NCBI RefSeq assembly: GCF_015218165.1
Contig: NZ_CP048659.1
Location: 3,224,001-3,288,000, forward strand
Direction of reading: 5' to 3'
Length of the DNA: 64,000 bases
Origin: Acinetobacter piscicola
GTDB taxonomy: Bacteria > Pseudomonadota > Gammaproteobacteria > Pseudomonadales > Moraxellaceae
Shown: positions 52,099 to 62,263 of the stretch, in pieces
Layout: each line of letters opens with the position of its first letter
Position numbering within the stretch: position 1 is the stretch's first letter
Translations under genes and position numbers: made by a program
The notes under the pieces: generated by a model
Seen by the model: the letters and a program-made list of their open reading frames with translations, nothing else
Databases searched by the model: none
What the model was told of the DNA's origin: nothing

Positions 52099-53364
52099 AT
52101 GCAAGATTCTATTGAACAGTATATGCAAACTGTAGGGAAACAGGCACGCCAAGCTTCTCGCTTTTTGGCAGGTGCTTCCACACTGCAAAAAAACAATGCG
52201 CTATCTGCGATTTATACCGCTTTGGAAAATAGCCAACCGCAAATTTTAGCTGCAAATAAAATTGATATGGACAATGGTCGCTCAAAAAATTTAGATAGCG
52301 CCCTGCTTGATCGCCTAGAACTTAACCCCAAACGCTTTCAAGCGATGCTTGAAGGTTTAAAAGATGTCATTGGCTTAATTGACCCTATCGGTGAAATCAC
52401 TGATTTAGCCTATCGCCCAACAGGCATTCAAATTGGTAAAATGCGCGTACCTTTAGGTGTTGTGGGCATGATTTACGAGTCGCGTCCGAACGTCACACTT
52501 GAAGCAGCTTCGCTTGCGCTTAAATCAGGTAATGCGATTATTTTACGTGGTGGTTCAGAAGCACTCCACTCCAACCAAGCAATCGCGGAAGCCATTCAAC
52601 ATGGTCTAAAAGCGGCTGGTTTACCTGAAACTTGTGTACAAGTGATCAATACCACAGACCGTGCTGCAGTGGGTCAATTAATTACATTGTCAGAATATGT
52701 CGATGTCATCGTTCCGCGTGGTGGTAAAGGCTTAGTTGAACTGATTACCAATGAAGCGACTATTCCTGTAATCAAACATTTAGATGGAAATTGCCATGTT
52801 TTTGTTGAGGCACAAGCTGACTTACACAAAGCACTTCCGATTGCTTTAAATGCAAAAACACACCGTTACGGTGTCTGCAATGCTATGGAAACGTTACTGG
52901 TCGATGAAAAAATCGCAGAAGATTTTTTACCACGTATTGCAGAACTTTATGCTGAAAAGCAAGTTGAACTCCGTGGTGATGCAGAAACTCGTCGTATTTT
53001 AGGTGCCAGTGTAAAAACAGCCACTGAAGAAGATTGGTATGAAGAATATCTCGGTCCAATTTTAGCTGTTAAAGTTGTATCTGGTTTAGATGAAGCGATT
53101 GATCATATTAATAAATATGGTTCACATCATACTGACTCGATCATCACTGAAAACTTTAGTTTGGCACGTCAATTTTTAACTCGTGTTGATTCGAGCTCTG
53201 TCATGGTGAATGCGTCTACTCGCTTTGCTGATGGTTTTGAATATGGTTTAGGTGCTGAAATTGGTATTTCAACCGATAAAATTCATGCCCGTGGTCCAGT
53301 GGGGTTAGAAGGCTTAACTTCTCAAAAATGGATTGTTTTAGGCGATGGTCAAATTCGTCAGTAA
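52099..53364 (+). CDS. proA: Gamma-glutamyl phosphate reductase
   Basis: 421 residues. Second step of proline synthesis, reducing gamma-glutamyl phosphate to the semialdehyde with NADPH. The aldehyde-dehydrogenase-like fold has [32 protein letters not shown] and the catalytic-Cys region [16 protein letters not shown] (~Cys262). Full length. Confidence 0.97.
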   Translation: MQDSIEQYMQTVGKQARQASRFLAGASTLQKNNALSAIYTALENSQPQILAANKIDMDNGRSKNLDSALLDRLELNPKRFQAMLEGLKDVIGLIDPIGEITDLAYRPTGIQIGKMRVPLGVVGMIYESRPNVTLEAASLALKSGNAIILRGGSEALHSNQAIAEAIQHGLKAAGLPETCVQVINTTDRAAVGQLITLSEYVDVIVPRGGKGLVELITNEATIPVIKHLDGNCHVFVEAQADLHKALPIALNAKTHRYGVCNAMETLLVDEKIAEDFLPRIAELYAEKQVELRGDAETRRILGASVKTATEEDWYEEYLGPILAVKVVSGLDEAIDHINKYGSHHTDSIITENFSLARQFLTRVDSSSVMVNASTRFADGFEYGLGAEIGISTDKIHARGPVGLEGLTSQKWIVLGDGQIRQ

Positions 53365-53381
53365 GTTAGTACATTGAAGTA

Positions 53382-53418
53382 AAACCGTTCAGTTTTTGAA
53401 AATTGGACGGTTTTTTAT
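53382..53418 (+). terminator. Terminator of proA
   Basis: AACCGTTCAGTTTTTG paired with AAAATTGGACGGTT, followed by TTTT. Confidence 0.8.
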
Positions 53419-53497
53419 TTTTGTGGCATTAAAAAATTACATTGCAACAAAAAAAATTTCCTAAAATAAAAAAATATATAAAAAGAAGGGAAAAATT

Positions 53498-53899
53498 ATG
53501 TTTTACGCTTTAATCATCATTACATTTTGCTTGGCATTATTGGTTTCGTTTGTGGTCATGCGTATTTTTTCAGGTTCTATCAATGCCATTTTAGCGCGTA
53601 TTATCCATGATCCAATCCATACAGCTTGGGCTAAATACACCAAATTTGCAGGTATGGTGGTGGGTACGTCTTCAGGCATTCGCATATATGATATGGAAAA
53701 GTATATTAGCCCAATCACTTACACCAACGAGAAAGCACCAATCATTTTAAAACTCACCCAAGAACGTTGGTTTTTAGAGGTTTATCGCACCATTATTGAG
53801 ACATTACAAGGTTTGGCATGGATGATGCTCGTCTTTTTTATGGTGGCTTTAATTGCTTATGTGATTGTGCGTTGGTCTGAAATTAAATATAAAAATTAA
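53498..53899 (+). CDS. Hypothetical inner-membrane protein
   Basis: 133 residues, two membrane helices (~3-25 and ~105-125) with a middle loop (TKFAGMVVGTSSGIRIYDMEKYI). AAGGGA precedes the ATG. No family recognised. Confidence 0.75.
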   Translation: MFYALIIITFCLALLVSFVVMRIFSGSINAILARIIHDPIHTAWAKYTKFAGMVVGTSSGIRIYDMEKYISPITYTNEKAPIILKLTQERWFLEVYRTIIETLQGLAWMMLVFFMVALIAYVIVRWSEIKYKN

Positions 53900-54212
53900 T
53901 GATACACAACCGTTGAAATACAAACTTGTTAACATAAAACTCAGCCAAGATGTATAAAAATCATGCTATGTTTGAAATAGATGATACTTTATGTCCTGTA
54001 CTATTTTATTTATAAATGAAATCTATCAACTGATAAATTCTAATTATAATTCTTAAAGTGGTCGATAGTGCTTAAGTCTAATCACCTAAAGTCTATCTAG
54101 GACAGAAAAACAACACATGGTACAACATCACTACTGATCTAAATTGCACCAACAAAAAGCGTAATCAGATCAATCAGGACGAATATCAAATTACAATTTC
54201 GGGTAATAAAAC
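53900..54212. other. Intergenic leader region of ackA
   Basis: About 310 bases with no gene. It presumably holds the ackA-pta promoter and a long leader; I see no named riboswitch fold or clear promoter pair. Confidence 0.4.
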
Positions 54213-55430
54213 GTGTCTACATCAGTATTAGTAATTAACTGCGGATCTTCATCAATTAAATATGCTTTGGTTTCAGAGCACCGTAAAGATCGAATCTTTG
54301 GTTTGGCAGAAAACTTAGGTTCTGCGAATGCACGTATTAAAGGTATTACGACTGGTGGTGAAGAGCTTGAACTTTCTATTCCACATGCAGATCATGAAAA
54401 AGCATTGGAAACCATTCTTGAACGTTTAGCTCATCATAATCCTCAAGCGATTGGTCACCGTGTTGTACATGGAGGCACATTAACCAAAGCTGAATTATTA
54501 ACACCTGAAATTATTGAACGTATTCGTGAAGCAACGCCACTTGCACCTTTGCATAATCCTGCGCATTTAGTGGGTATTGAAGCAACCATCCGTTTGTTCC
54601 CACATTTGCCACAAGTTGCAGTTTTTGATACAGCTTTCCATCAAACGATGCCTGCACATGCCTATCGTTATGCATTACCAAAATTTTTATATACAGAACA
54701 TAATGTTCGCCGTTATGGCTTCCATGGCACAAGCCACGCGTATGTCTCTGAACGTGGTTCTGAACTTGCAGGCAGCTACAAAAAAGGCGGTTGGCTCACC
54801 GCACATTTAGGTAATGGTAGCTCGACTTGTGCCATTTGGAATGGTCAATCTGTCGATACCTCTATGGGTTTAACACCACTTGAAGGTGTGGTAATGGGTA
54901 CACGTAGTGGTGATGTAGACCCAAGTATTCATAGTTTCTTAGCTTCAAACTTAGGTTGGGACATTTATAAAATTGACAAAATGCTCAATAGCCAATCTGG
55001 TTTACTGGGTCTATCTGATCTTTCAAATGATATGCGTACGCTCATCGAAGCATCTGAACAAGGTAATGAAGATGCAACGCTTGCGATTGAAGTTTTTTGC
55101 TACCGTTTAGCAAAATCATTAGCAGGTTTAAGCTGTGGTCTACCACGTATTGATGGCTTATTTTTCACAGGTGGTATTGGTGAAAACTCCGCTTATATTC
55201 GTGAAAAAACCGTTGCGTATCTACCACATTTTGGCTTTAACTTGAGTCAAGAACAAAATAATAGCTTAAAACGTGGTACTGAAGGTCGTATTGATGCTGG
55301 TACAGGTCCGCAAATCTGGGTTGTACCAACCGATGAAGAAGGTCGTATTGCCAAAGAAACTGAGCATGTTGCATTACAAGAAGGAAATGTAACTGCAAAA
55401 AAGTCTAATGCGGAAACTGTGACAGCTTAA
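54213..55430 (+). CDS. ackA: Acetate kinase
   Basis: 405 residues, GTG start. [12 protein letters not shown] (~10), [12 protein letters not shown] (~145) and [11 protein letters not shown] (~177) are the family signatures. Makes ATP and acetate from acetyl phosphate. First gene of the ackA-pta pair; 57 bases separate it from pta. Confidence 0.97.
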   Translation: MSTSVLVINCGSSSIKYALVSEHRKDRIFGLAENLGSANARIKGITTGGEELELSIPHADHEKALETILERLAHHNPQAIGHRVVHGGTLTKAELLTPEIIERIREATPLAPLHNPAHLVGIEATIRLFPHLPQVAVFDTAFHQTMPAHAYRYALPKFLYTEHNVRRYGFHGTSHAYVSERGSELAGSYKKGGWLTAHLGNGSSTCAIWNGQSVDTSMGLTPLEGVVMGTRSGDVDPSIHSFLASNLGWDIYKIDKMLNSQSGLLGLSDLSNDMRTLIEASEQGNEDATLAIEVFCYRLAKSLAGLSCGLPRIDGLFFTGGIGENSAYIREKTVAYLPHFGFNLSQEQNNSLKRGTEGRIDAGTGPQIWVVPTDEEGRIAKETEHVALQEGNVTAKKSNAETVTA

Positions 55431-55486
55431 GCTGTCGCAGGATGTGATTTAAAATTTATTTTGATTTATCTGATTAAGAATAGCGT

Positions 55487-57628
55487 ATGAAAACAATTTT
55501 ATTGGTTCCTACAGGTGAAGGCGTAGGTCTTACCTCTGCATGTCTTGGACTTATTTATGCTCTAGATTGTCAGGGAGTAAAAGCGGGATTTTTAAAACCT
55601 TTTTCACAAGATGAGAAAGCCGAATCTGACCGTACAACTGCACTCTATCGCCATGTTTCGAAAACTGAAACGGTTGAACCAATTCCATATGCAAAATTAA
55701 ATCATTTACTCAACACAGGTGAAACCGACGAACTACTTGAAGAAGCTGTTCGTTTACATCGTGAAGTTGCTCGCACACATGACATTATTATTGTTGAAGG
55801 TCTAGTCCCAAATGCACGTGATGCTTTTGCGAGTGAAATTAACGCTTCACTTGCCCAAGCCCTTGACGCAAAAGTTATTTTTGTCAGCAATGCCAATATT
55901 GCCAAGCCTGAACAAACTGCTGAGAAAGTCGAAGCACAATTACGCTATTTTGGTGGTGCAGCATCAGCGCGTAATGTTGGTGTATTGTTTATGCGTACAC
56001 GTGGTTTACCAGAAGAATCAGCACAAATTCCTGTGACATTTGCGCCAGATTTACGTTTAGTTGAAGAAACAAAACAATTTACACAAGCCATTCAACGCAC
56101 ACATGCACATATTGGCACTGAACATTTACCTGTGATTGGTTTAGTCCCATTCAGTGATACTTTAAGTGTACCGCGTGTTTCAGACCTTGCCACACATATC
56201 CAAGCAAGTTGGATTAATGAAGGTAAATCAAATGTACGCCGTGTTTTACACAGCAGTTTAATTGCTTCTAATATTGAACATGAATTACAAAAATTTATTG
56301 CGGGTGAATTAATCATCTCTGCTTCAGATCGTATTGATGTGTTACTTGCAGCAAGTCTTGCAACCAGTAATGGAATTCCATTGGCTGGCTTAGTCTTAGC
56401 TGAGCAACATGAACCCAACCCTGCTGCATTGGCATTTTGTCAAACAGCAATTAAAAATGGTTTACCTATTTTACATACGCCATTAAGTACATTTGAAACA
56501 ACTCAATTACTTTCAAATCTAAGCAATGAAATTCCAGTCGATGATACTGAGCGTGCAGAACAAGTCACACGTTTTGTTTCGAGCCATATTAATATGGACT
56601 GGTTAGTCTTGTTATTAAATGGTGACTATCAACCTCGTCTATCCCCTTCTGCTTTCCGTCATGAATTGGTACAAAAATCTATTGCTGCGAAAAAGCGTAT
56701 TGTACTACCTGAAGGTGATGAACATCGTACCATTCAAGCTGCTGCGATTTGTCAGGCGCGTGGAATTGCACACTGTATATTATTGGCAAAACCTGAAGCT
56801 GTCGTTGAAGTCGCACGTGCACGCAATATTGAACTGCCTCATGATTTAGAAATTATTGATCCAGATTTGATTCGTGAACAGTATGTCGAAAAAATGGTGG
56901 AATTGCGTAAAGGTAAACTCAATGCTTTACAAGCACGTGATCAGCTACAAGACACCGTTGTACTTGGCACAATGATGCTCGCACTCGATCAAGTTGATGG
57001 CTTGGTGTCTGGCGCGGTGCATACCACAGCAAATACTGTACGCCCTGCTTTCCAACTGATTAAGACTGCGCCTGAGTATTCATTGGTATCTTCAGTATTC
57101 TTTATGCTCTTGCCTGATGAAGTTTATGTTTATGGTGATTGTGCAATCAATCCAGACCCAGATGCAGAACAATTGGCTGAGATTGCCATCCAGTCTGCGG
57201 ACTCTGCAAAAGCCTTTGGGATCGATCCACGTATTGCCATGATTTCATATTCTACAGGCACCTCAGGAATGGGTGCTGATGTAGAAAAAGTAGCAAAAGC
57301 CACTGAAATTGCAAAACAGCGTCGCCCTGACTTACTTATTGATGGTCCATTACAGTACGATGCAGCTTCTGTTGAAAGCGTAGGTAAATCAAAAGCACCA
57401 GATTCAAAAGTTGCAGGTCGTGCCAATGTGTTTATTTTCCCTGACCTCAATACAGGAAATACCACCTATAAAGCGGTTCAACGCTCTGCAAACGTGGTCA
57501 GTGTTGGTCCAATGTTGCAAGGTTTAAATAAACCTGTAAATGACCTGTCACGCGGTGCTTTGGTCGATGATATTGTCTTTACGATTGCCCTAACTGCGAT
57601 TCAAGCAGAACAACAAGCCGTTCAATAA
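55487..57628 (+). CDS. pta: Phosphate acetyltransferase (long form)
   Basis: 713 residues. N-terminal P-loop-like AAA/DRTGG regulatory region (~1-370) and C-terminal PTA catalytic domain (~385-710) with MISYSTGTSGMGADVEKVA and LQYDAA. Interconverts acetyl-CoA and acetyl phosphate, working with AckA in overflow and acetate use. Confidence 0.97.
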   Translation: MKTILLVPTGEGVGLTSACLGLIYALDCQGVKAGFLKPFSQDEKAESDRTTALYRHVSKTETVEPIPYAKLNHLLNTGETDELLEEAVRLHREVARTHDIIIVEGLVPNARDAFASEINASLAQALDAKVIFVSNANIAKPEQTAEKVEAQLRYFGGAASARNVGVLFMRTRGLPEESAQIPVTFAPDLRLVEETKQFTQAIQRTHAHIGTEHLPVIGLVPFSDTLSVPRVSDLATHIQASWINEGKSNVRRVLHSSLIASNIEHELQKFIAGELIISASDRIDVLLAASLATSNGIPLAGLVLAEQHEPNPAALAFCQTAIKNGLPILHTPLSTFETTQLLSNLSNEIPVDDTERAEQVTRFVSSHINMDWLVLLLNGDYQPRLSPSAFRHELVQKSIAAKKRIVLPEGDEHRTIQAAAICQARGIAHCILLAKPEAVVEVARARNIELPHDLEIIDPDLIREQYVEKMVELRKGKLNALQARDQLQDTVVLGTMMLALDQVDGLVSGAVHTTANTVRPAFQLIKTAPEYSLVSSVFFMLLPDEVYVYGDCAINPDPDAEQLAEIAIQSADSAKAFGIDPRIAMISYSTGTSGMGADVEKVAKATEIAKQRRPDLLIDGPLQYDAASVESVGKSKAPDSKVAGRANVFIFPDLNTGNTTYKAVQRSANVVSVGPMLQGLNKPVNDLSRGALVDDIVFTIALTAIQAEQQAVQ

Positions 57629-57663
57629 TTTGGACTTATACAAGATTATTAAAGTTTAATACT

Positions 57664-57700
57664 CAAACCACCCAATTTACGGATTGGGTGGTCTTTTTTA
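57664..57700 (+). terminator. Terminator of pta
   Basis: ACCACCCAAT-TTACGG-ATTGGGTGGT followed by CTTTTTT. A 10-bp perfect stem. Confidence 0.92.
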
Positions 57701-57801
57701 TTATATTTTTGATTAATTACATACTCGTATCACACCACAAATAGACTTGCCCATTTGGTGCTTGCTGAATACTGCCTTGAAACTCAGCATCAGGTTCTAT
57801 C

Positions 57802-57809
57802 TTAAATTT
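57802..57809 (+). repeat. Left target-site duplication of the IS
   Basis: TTAAATTT immediately before the left inverted repeat; identical to 58598-58605. An 8-bp duplication fits the IS1 family (usually 8-9). Confidence 0.9.
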
Positions 57810-58597
57810 GGTGGTGTTTCAAAAAGTATGCTGACATTAAATGAAGCCATTATTGATGTAAAAAAAGGTTAAGTCGAAAGCTTTAAAATGGTTTTCAATC
57901 TTTTTTGAAAAATTACAACTCCTTCTAAAACCGCGCCTAATTCGATGCCTTATTTTGCAATTATTACCTTCAATACCTACAGTAAAAAATTTACCAATAC
58001 TTTGCTTGCAGTTTTTAAAAGCAGTTATGAAACTGTCCCAATGATCACTTGCAATTCGGGTGTAGTGAATACCTAATTGTTTAAGCTTTGCCTTCAATCG
58101 TTGAACTGTAGCTAAGTCTCTTTTACCCCAAACATAAGCAACAATCTCACCTGTTTCTCGATGGTAGGCGTAAATAAGCCATTGTTTATTATTTTTATTT
58201 CCCACAAAAGTCCAAAACTCATCAACTTCAAGAGACTCATAATGACTTTGTTTAGGCTGAATTTGGTAGGTCGATTCGGTTAAAGTACGTAAAACTTTAC
58301 CGATACTGATTCGCTCAACTTCAGCGATATCTCGTATACCACTACCTCTGACCATCAACTGTAATATTTTTCGAGTAATGCCTGAATGACATCCTAGATA
58401 GCTCAGAGCATGGTCACCAATAAACTGACGTTTACAGTCTTTGCACTGATAGTTTTGTTTCCCATCTACTTTGATGCCATTTTTCTTTATACTGTCACTG
58501 AGGCAGGTTGGACATTTGATTTCTAGAGTTATTCGCATTTCTCTATTTTATCAAAATTCAACCTGCTTTGTTTCAGCATACTTTTTGAAACACCACC
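57810..58597 (-). mobile_element. IS1-family insertion sequence, 788 bp
   Basis: Ends are perfect inverted repeats: GGTGGTGTTTCAAAAAGTAT.. at 57810 and its complement ending at 58597, at least 24 bp. It holds one transposase gene and is flanked by an 8-bp duplication. Intact ends and intact transposase suggest recent activity. Confidence 0.95.
57837..58538 (-). CDS. IS1-family transposase (single frame)
   Basis: 233 residues. An N-terminal zinc finger (CPTCLSD..., YQCKDCKRQF) and HTH (IRDIAEVERISIGKVLRTL) precede the DDE domain: EVDEFWTFVGNK, IASDHWDSF and VEGNNCKIRHRIRRGFRRSCNFSK. The IS1 InsA and InsB parts are joined in one frame, so no ribosomal frameshift is needed. Confidence 0.93.
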   Translation of the reverse strand: MRITLEIKCPTCLSDSIKKNGIKVDGKQNYQCKDCKRQFIGDHALSYLGCHSGITRKILQLMVRGSGIRDIAEVERISIGKVLRTLTESTYQIQPKQSHYESLEVDEFWTFVGNKNNKQWLIYAYHRETGEIVAYVWGKRDLATVQRLKAKLKQLGIHYTRIASDHWDSFITAFKNCKQSIGKFFTVGIEGNNCKIRHRIRRGFRRSCNFSKKIENHFKAFDLTFFYINNGFI

Positions 58598-58605
58598 TTA
58601 AATTT
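58598..58605 (+). repeat. Right target-site duplication of the IS
   Basis: TTAAATTT immediately after the right inverted repeat, partner of 57802-57809. Confidence 0.9.
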
Positions 58606-59189
58606 AATCTTTTTCAATCTATTATAATTCTGCTGTGTCATGGGTTTAAATAAAATAATTTTCCCCGATATTCCATTTTCACCATCTACATATTCAGCGA
58701 AACCATCGATTGCAAGCTGATAAAGCTGTGCATTTTTTAAGCCCACGTAGATGTGTTTATAATAATTTGGATAATCCTCTCCTAGATTCATTTTTTTCAT
58801 GATTGTAGGCTTCATATCGCTTAAATAATTTTGTGGGATATTACGATATTTTCCTTGTTGGGCATTTTTATTAATCACTGGGTATACTGAACCATCTTTT
58901 AACCGTTGCCATGTAAATAATTGCTCAGTAATTTTAGATAAAACTGGACTGTCACCAATGCACCCCTCTTCCAACGATTTAAAGACAGGTGTCCAATCTG
59001 CTGCCTGAACCATCGCACTACTCATCAATAAAGATAAATACAAAAACTTCTTCATTTCACAACTCTACTTTTTACTATTAAATATTTAAATTTTAAAGAA
59101 TAAATACTTTTTGATATCTTTTATATTAACTTAATTTTTTGAAATAAAGAGTAATACACAAATGATCAATACAATAAAAATGCAAGCAT

Positions 59190-59226
59190 AAAAAAAGAAG
59201 ATAAAGCTTATGCCTGATCTTCTTTC
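59190..59226 (-). terminator. Terminator of the 29-residue gene
   Basis: Minus strand AGAAGAT...ATCTTCT stem with a ~15-base loop and a run of seven T; its upstream arm is the last codons of the small gene. Confidence 0.6.
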
Positions 59227-59297
59227 TGTCCATACATCCAAGTTGCAACAATATAAACACTAAAGCCTACAACCATCAAAACACTTGAAACTGTCAT
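59208..59297 (-). CDS. Tiny single-span membrane protein
   Basis: 29 residues: MTVSSVLMVVGFSVYIVATW forms one membrane helix, followed by MYGQKEDQA. The intrinsic terminator just after it, and its tidy composition, support a real gene. GTGAAG precedes the ATG. Function unknown. Confidence 0.5.
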   Translation of the reverse strand: MTVSSVLMVVGFSVYIVATWMYGQKEDQA

Positions 59298-59618
59298 ATG
59301 TGTCTTCACTTAAGTTTTGTTATATTCATTATGTGAAATTTTTATGACAACTTTATGACAATATTGTCATATTTATCAAATCACCTTTAAATGAAATATA
59401 TATCAAATAGTTATAAAATAAAACATACCAATAAAATATTAAACCCCACATTATTTTTGTTTATAAAACAAGCTTTTTTCATGCATCAATCTGACCAATT
59501 AACCTAGAATAAGATTTATTAAACTTTAGCCCAAATCTTAGCCAAAGCTCCCACAACACAAACAATATCACGTATAATTTAGCCCGCTAGCTATCAGCCC
59601 GCTCAAGAGATTTTCGAT
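59298..59618. other. Intergenic region upstream of the fumarase gene
   Basis: About 320 AT-rich bases with the promoters of the tiny membrane gene and fumarase. A near-repeat TTTATGACAACTTTATGACAAT (59340-59360, two TTTATGACAA units) is present; no gene seen. Confidence 0.4.
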
Positions 59619-61145
59619 ATGACAACTATTATCAAGCAAGATGACTTGATCACATCGGTCAAGGATGCGCTTCAGTTCATTTCTTATTATCATCCACAAG
59701 ACTTCATCCAAGCGATGAGCCGTGCTTATGATCGTGAAGAGAACAAAGCAGCAAAAGACGCCATTGCACAAATTTTAATTAACTCTCGTATGTGTGCAGA
59801 AGGTCATCGTCCAATCTGTCAAGATACTGGTATTGTTAACGTATTTGTTGATGTGGGCTTAGATGTTAAATTTGATTTAACCATGAGCTTAGATGACGCA
59901 ATCAATGAAGGTGTACGTCAAGGCTATCTTGAAAATAGTAACGTACTCCGTGCATCTGTACTTGCTGACCCTGCTTTTGGTCGTAAAAATACCAAAGACA
60001 ACACTCCTGCTGTGATTCACTACAAACTCGTTCCGGGTAACAAAGTAGACATCACTGTTGCTGCAAAAGGTGGTGGTTCAGAAAATAAATCTAAACTTGC
60101 GATGTTAAACCCTTCTGATTCAATCGTTGACTGGGTACTTAAAACTGTTCCAACCATGGGTGCAGGTTGGTGTCCACCGGGTATGCTCGGAATCGGGATT
60201 GGTGGTACTGCTGAAAAAGCCATGATGCTTGCAAAAGAATCACTCATGGAAGAAATCAACATGGACGAATTACTTCGTCGTGGACCACAAAACAAAATCG
60301 AAGAGCTTCGTATTGAAATCTTTGAAAAAGTAAATGCATTGGGTATTGGTGCACAAGGTCTTGGTGGTTTAACCACTGTCCTTGATATTAAAATCAAAGA
60401 TTACCCTTGTCATGCTGCAGGTAAACCTGTCGGTATGATTCCGAACTGTGCTGCAACTCGTCATGCACATTTCCAATTAGATGGTTCAGGTGTTGCACAT
60501 ATTCAAGCACCTAAACTTTCTGACTATCCAGAAGTGACTTGGGATTCTTCAAAATCTAAACGTGTTGACCTAGACAACATTACGCAAGAAGAAATGAACT
60601 CTTGGCAACCAGGCGACACGCTATTGCTTAACGGTACAATCTATACAGGTCGTGATGCTGCGCACAAACGTATGTGCGAAATGCTCGACAAAGGCGAAGA
60701 GCTTCCTGTAGACCTGAAAGGTAAATTTATTTACTACGTGGGTCCTGTTGATCCTGTTGGTGATGAAGTGGTTGGTCCTGCAGGTCCAACAACTGCAACA
60801 CGTATGGATAAATTCACTCGTCAAGTGTTAGAAGCGACTGGTTTGTTCGGCATGATTGGTAAAGCAGACCGTGGTCCGGCTGCAATCGAAGCAATCAAAG
60901 ACAACAAAGCGACTTACTTAATGGCTGTTGGTGGTGCTGCGTACCTTGTTTCTAAAGCTGTTCGTCAAGCTGAAGTGGTTGCATTTGCTGACTTAGGTAT
61001 GGAAGCAATCTACAAATTTGTGGTTGAAGATATGCCAGTATCTGTTGCAGTTGATGTAAACGGTACATCAATTCATGCAACAGCACCAAAAATCTGGCAA
61101 GCAAAAATTGGTAAAATTCCAGTCGTTGATGCTGCAGCGAACTAA
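59619..61145 (+). CDS. Class I fumarate hydratase (iron-sulfur)
   Basis: 508 residues. Alpha domain (~10-280) with cysteines CQDTGIVNVFVDVG (~67), TVPTMGAGWCPPGMLGIG (~187) and MIPNCAATRHAHF (~277), which hold the [4Fe-4S] cluster; beta domain (~300-500) with GPTTATRMD. Interconverts fumarate and malate in the TCA cycle. Corresponds to FumA/FumB of E. coli; which paralogue name applies is unclear. Confidence 0.95.
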   Translation: MTTIIKQDDLITSVKDALQFISYYHPQDFIQAMSRAYDREENKAAKDAIAQILINSRMCAEGHRPICQDTGIVNVFVDVGLDVKFDLTMSLDDAINEGVRQGYLENSNVLRASVLADPAFGRKNTKDNTPAVIHYKLVPGNKVDITVAAKGGGSENKSKLAMLNPSDSIVDWVLKTVPTMGAGWCPPGMLGIGIGGTAEKAMMLAKESLMEEINMDELLRRGPQNKIEELRIEIFEKVNALGIGAQGLGGLTTVLDIKIKDYPCHAAGKPVGMIPNCAATRHAHFQLDGSGVAHIQAPKLSDYPEVTWDSSKSKRVDLDNITQEEMNSWQPGDTLLLNGTIYTGRDAAHKRMCEMLDKGEELPVDLKGKFIYYVGPVDPVGDEVVGPAGPTTATRMDKFTRQVLEATGLFGMIGKADRGPAAIEAIKDNKATYLMAVGGAAYLVSKAVRQAEVVAFADLGMEAIYKFVVEDMPVSVAVDVNGTSIHATAPKIWQAKIGKIPVVDAAAN

Positions 61146-61189
61146 GTCTTTATTCAACGCGAAATAGATTTATTGCTTGAATATTGATG

Positions 61190-61223
61190 AAAAAGCACTC
61201 TATGATTAGGGTGCTTTTTTATT
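61190..61223 (+). terminator. Terminator of the fumarase gene
   Basis: AAAGCACTC-TATGATTA-GGGTGCTTTTTT type stem. Confidence 0.85.
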
Positions 61224-61235
61224 TCTGAGAAGAAG

Positions 61236-61739
61236 ATGAAAATTAAATCCTATATATTTTCTATATTTTTACTAAGTTTCAGCTTTCAAACTTTCGCAGC
61301 CTCTGCGACATCACAACAAATTGATCAGCTCATTAAACTTGAATATTGGAATCAATTTAAACCTGCTTTACTCAAACAAAGTATGCCGAATATGAAAAGT
61401 GCAACTGAAGAATTGATGTTTGACCAATTACAATATAGACAAGCGCTTTCAGCTGAAAAGCAAGCTTTAATCATCCAAATATCGGATATTATGATTAATG
61501 ACATGATCGAACAAGTAGATGAAAAAGTTTTGCTAAGCAATATTCGTGCAGCATATCAAGCACTTAGTCAAGAACAAGCCCAAGCCTTGATCGATGTTTA
61601 CCAACAACCTAATATGCAAAATGCAGGAGAAAACACTCCAATTATAATTGCAAAAATTGTAGATGCTTCAAGTAATGATTTTAATAAGCTGGTCAACTTA
61701 GACGATATTCAAAGCATTATTCGCGAGAACCAAAAATGA
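61236..61739 (+). CDS. DUF2059-like secreted protein (copy 1)
   Basis: 167 residues with a signal peptide (MKIKSYIFSIFLLSFSFQTFAA). Helical body with LLSNIRAAYQALSQEQAQALIDVYQQPNMQN, the most diverged of the three. Overlaps copy 2 by 4 bases. Role unknown. Confidence 0.75.
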   Translation: MKIKSYIFSIFLLSFSFQTFAASATSQQIDQLIKLEYWNQFKPALLKQSMPNMKSATEELMFDQLQYRQALSAEKQALIIQISDIMINDMIEQVDEKVLLSNIRAAYQALSQEQAQALIDVYQQPNMQNAGENTPIIIAKIVDASSNDFNKLVNLDDIQSIIRENQK

Positions 61740-62230
61740 TCAAAAAAATAATGTTTAGCCTCAGCCTTTGCCTACTGCACACAGGTGTATATGCAGCACC
61801 TGCAAGTACAGAAAGTACCGAACAACTACTTAATGTTATTCATATCAATCAAGCAATCGAAGACCTCGCAAAGAGTGAAACTTTTCAACAATTGACACAA
61901 CAAATCATTGAGTATTATTCCATTCCGCCAACCAAGGAAAACCAAACCCGTATTTATAATGCGATTCAAAAATATTATTTAAGTGATGCTTATAAACGTG
62001 AATTTAGACAAAATTTATTTAATATTTACAATCAAAACATGACTGAAGAAGAAACCCAGCAATGGATTAAATTTTATAAAACAGCAGTCGGACAATCTAT
62101 TTTAAATAATAAAAATTTTGAACAGAAAATCATTGATGCTGTTGAACAAATTTTCCCTGAAAATGCCGAACCATCAGCGCAAGCACAAGCTAAACTTACG
62201 CAAGTCATGCAGAAATTTTTCTCTCAATAA
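61736..62230 (+). CDS. DUF2059-like secreted protein (copy 2)
   Basis: 164 residues, signal peptide MIKKIMFSLSLCLLHTGVYA. Helices ending TEEETQQWIKFYKTAVGQSILNN, the DUF2059 core motif. 33 bases before copy 3. Confidence 0.8.
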   Translation: MIKKIMFSLSLCLLHTGVYAAPASTESTEQLLNVIHINQAIEDLAKSETFQQLTQQIIEYYSIPPTKENQTRIYNAIQKYYLSDAYKREFRQNLFNIYNQNMTEEETQQWIKFYKTAVGQSILNNKNFEQKIIDAVEQIFPENAEPSAQAQAKLTQVMQKFFSQ

Positions 62231-62263
62231 GTTTTCTATTCATTATCTTTTAAGGACAGTCAG

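Larger units (their letters stand above)
57717..59055 (-). pseudogene. Secreted protein gene disrupted by an IS1-family element
   Basis: The 5' part (58598-59055) encodes 153 residues starting with a signal peptide (MKKFLYLSLLMSSAMVQA). The frame then enters the IS and stops after seven foreign residues (VVFQKVC). On the far side of the IS, codons 57720-57801 continue in frame: I E P D A E F Q G S I Q Q A P N G Q V Y L W C D T S M, then TAA at 57717-57719. Excising the IS and one 8-bp duplication gives a 180-codon gene with no other defect. The protein is periplasmic or exported; two cysteines (GCIGD.. and LWCDTSM) could pair, and the loss of the second would affect folding. Family not recognised. 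Confidence 0.88.

Noticed and set aside
57837..58538. Possible broken or frameshifted IS1 transposase
   Set aside because: The frame is continuous with zinc finger, HTH and DDE motifs; single-frame IS1 relatives are known.
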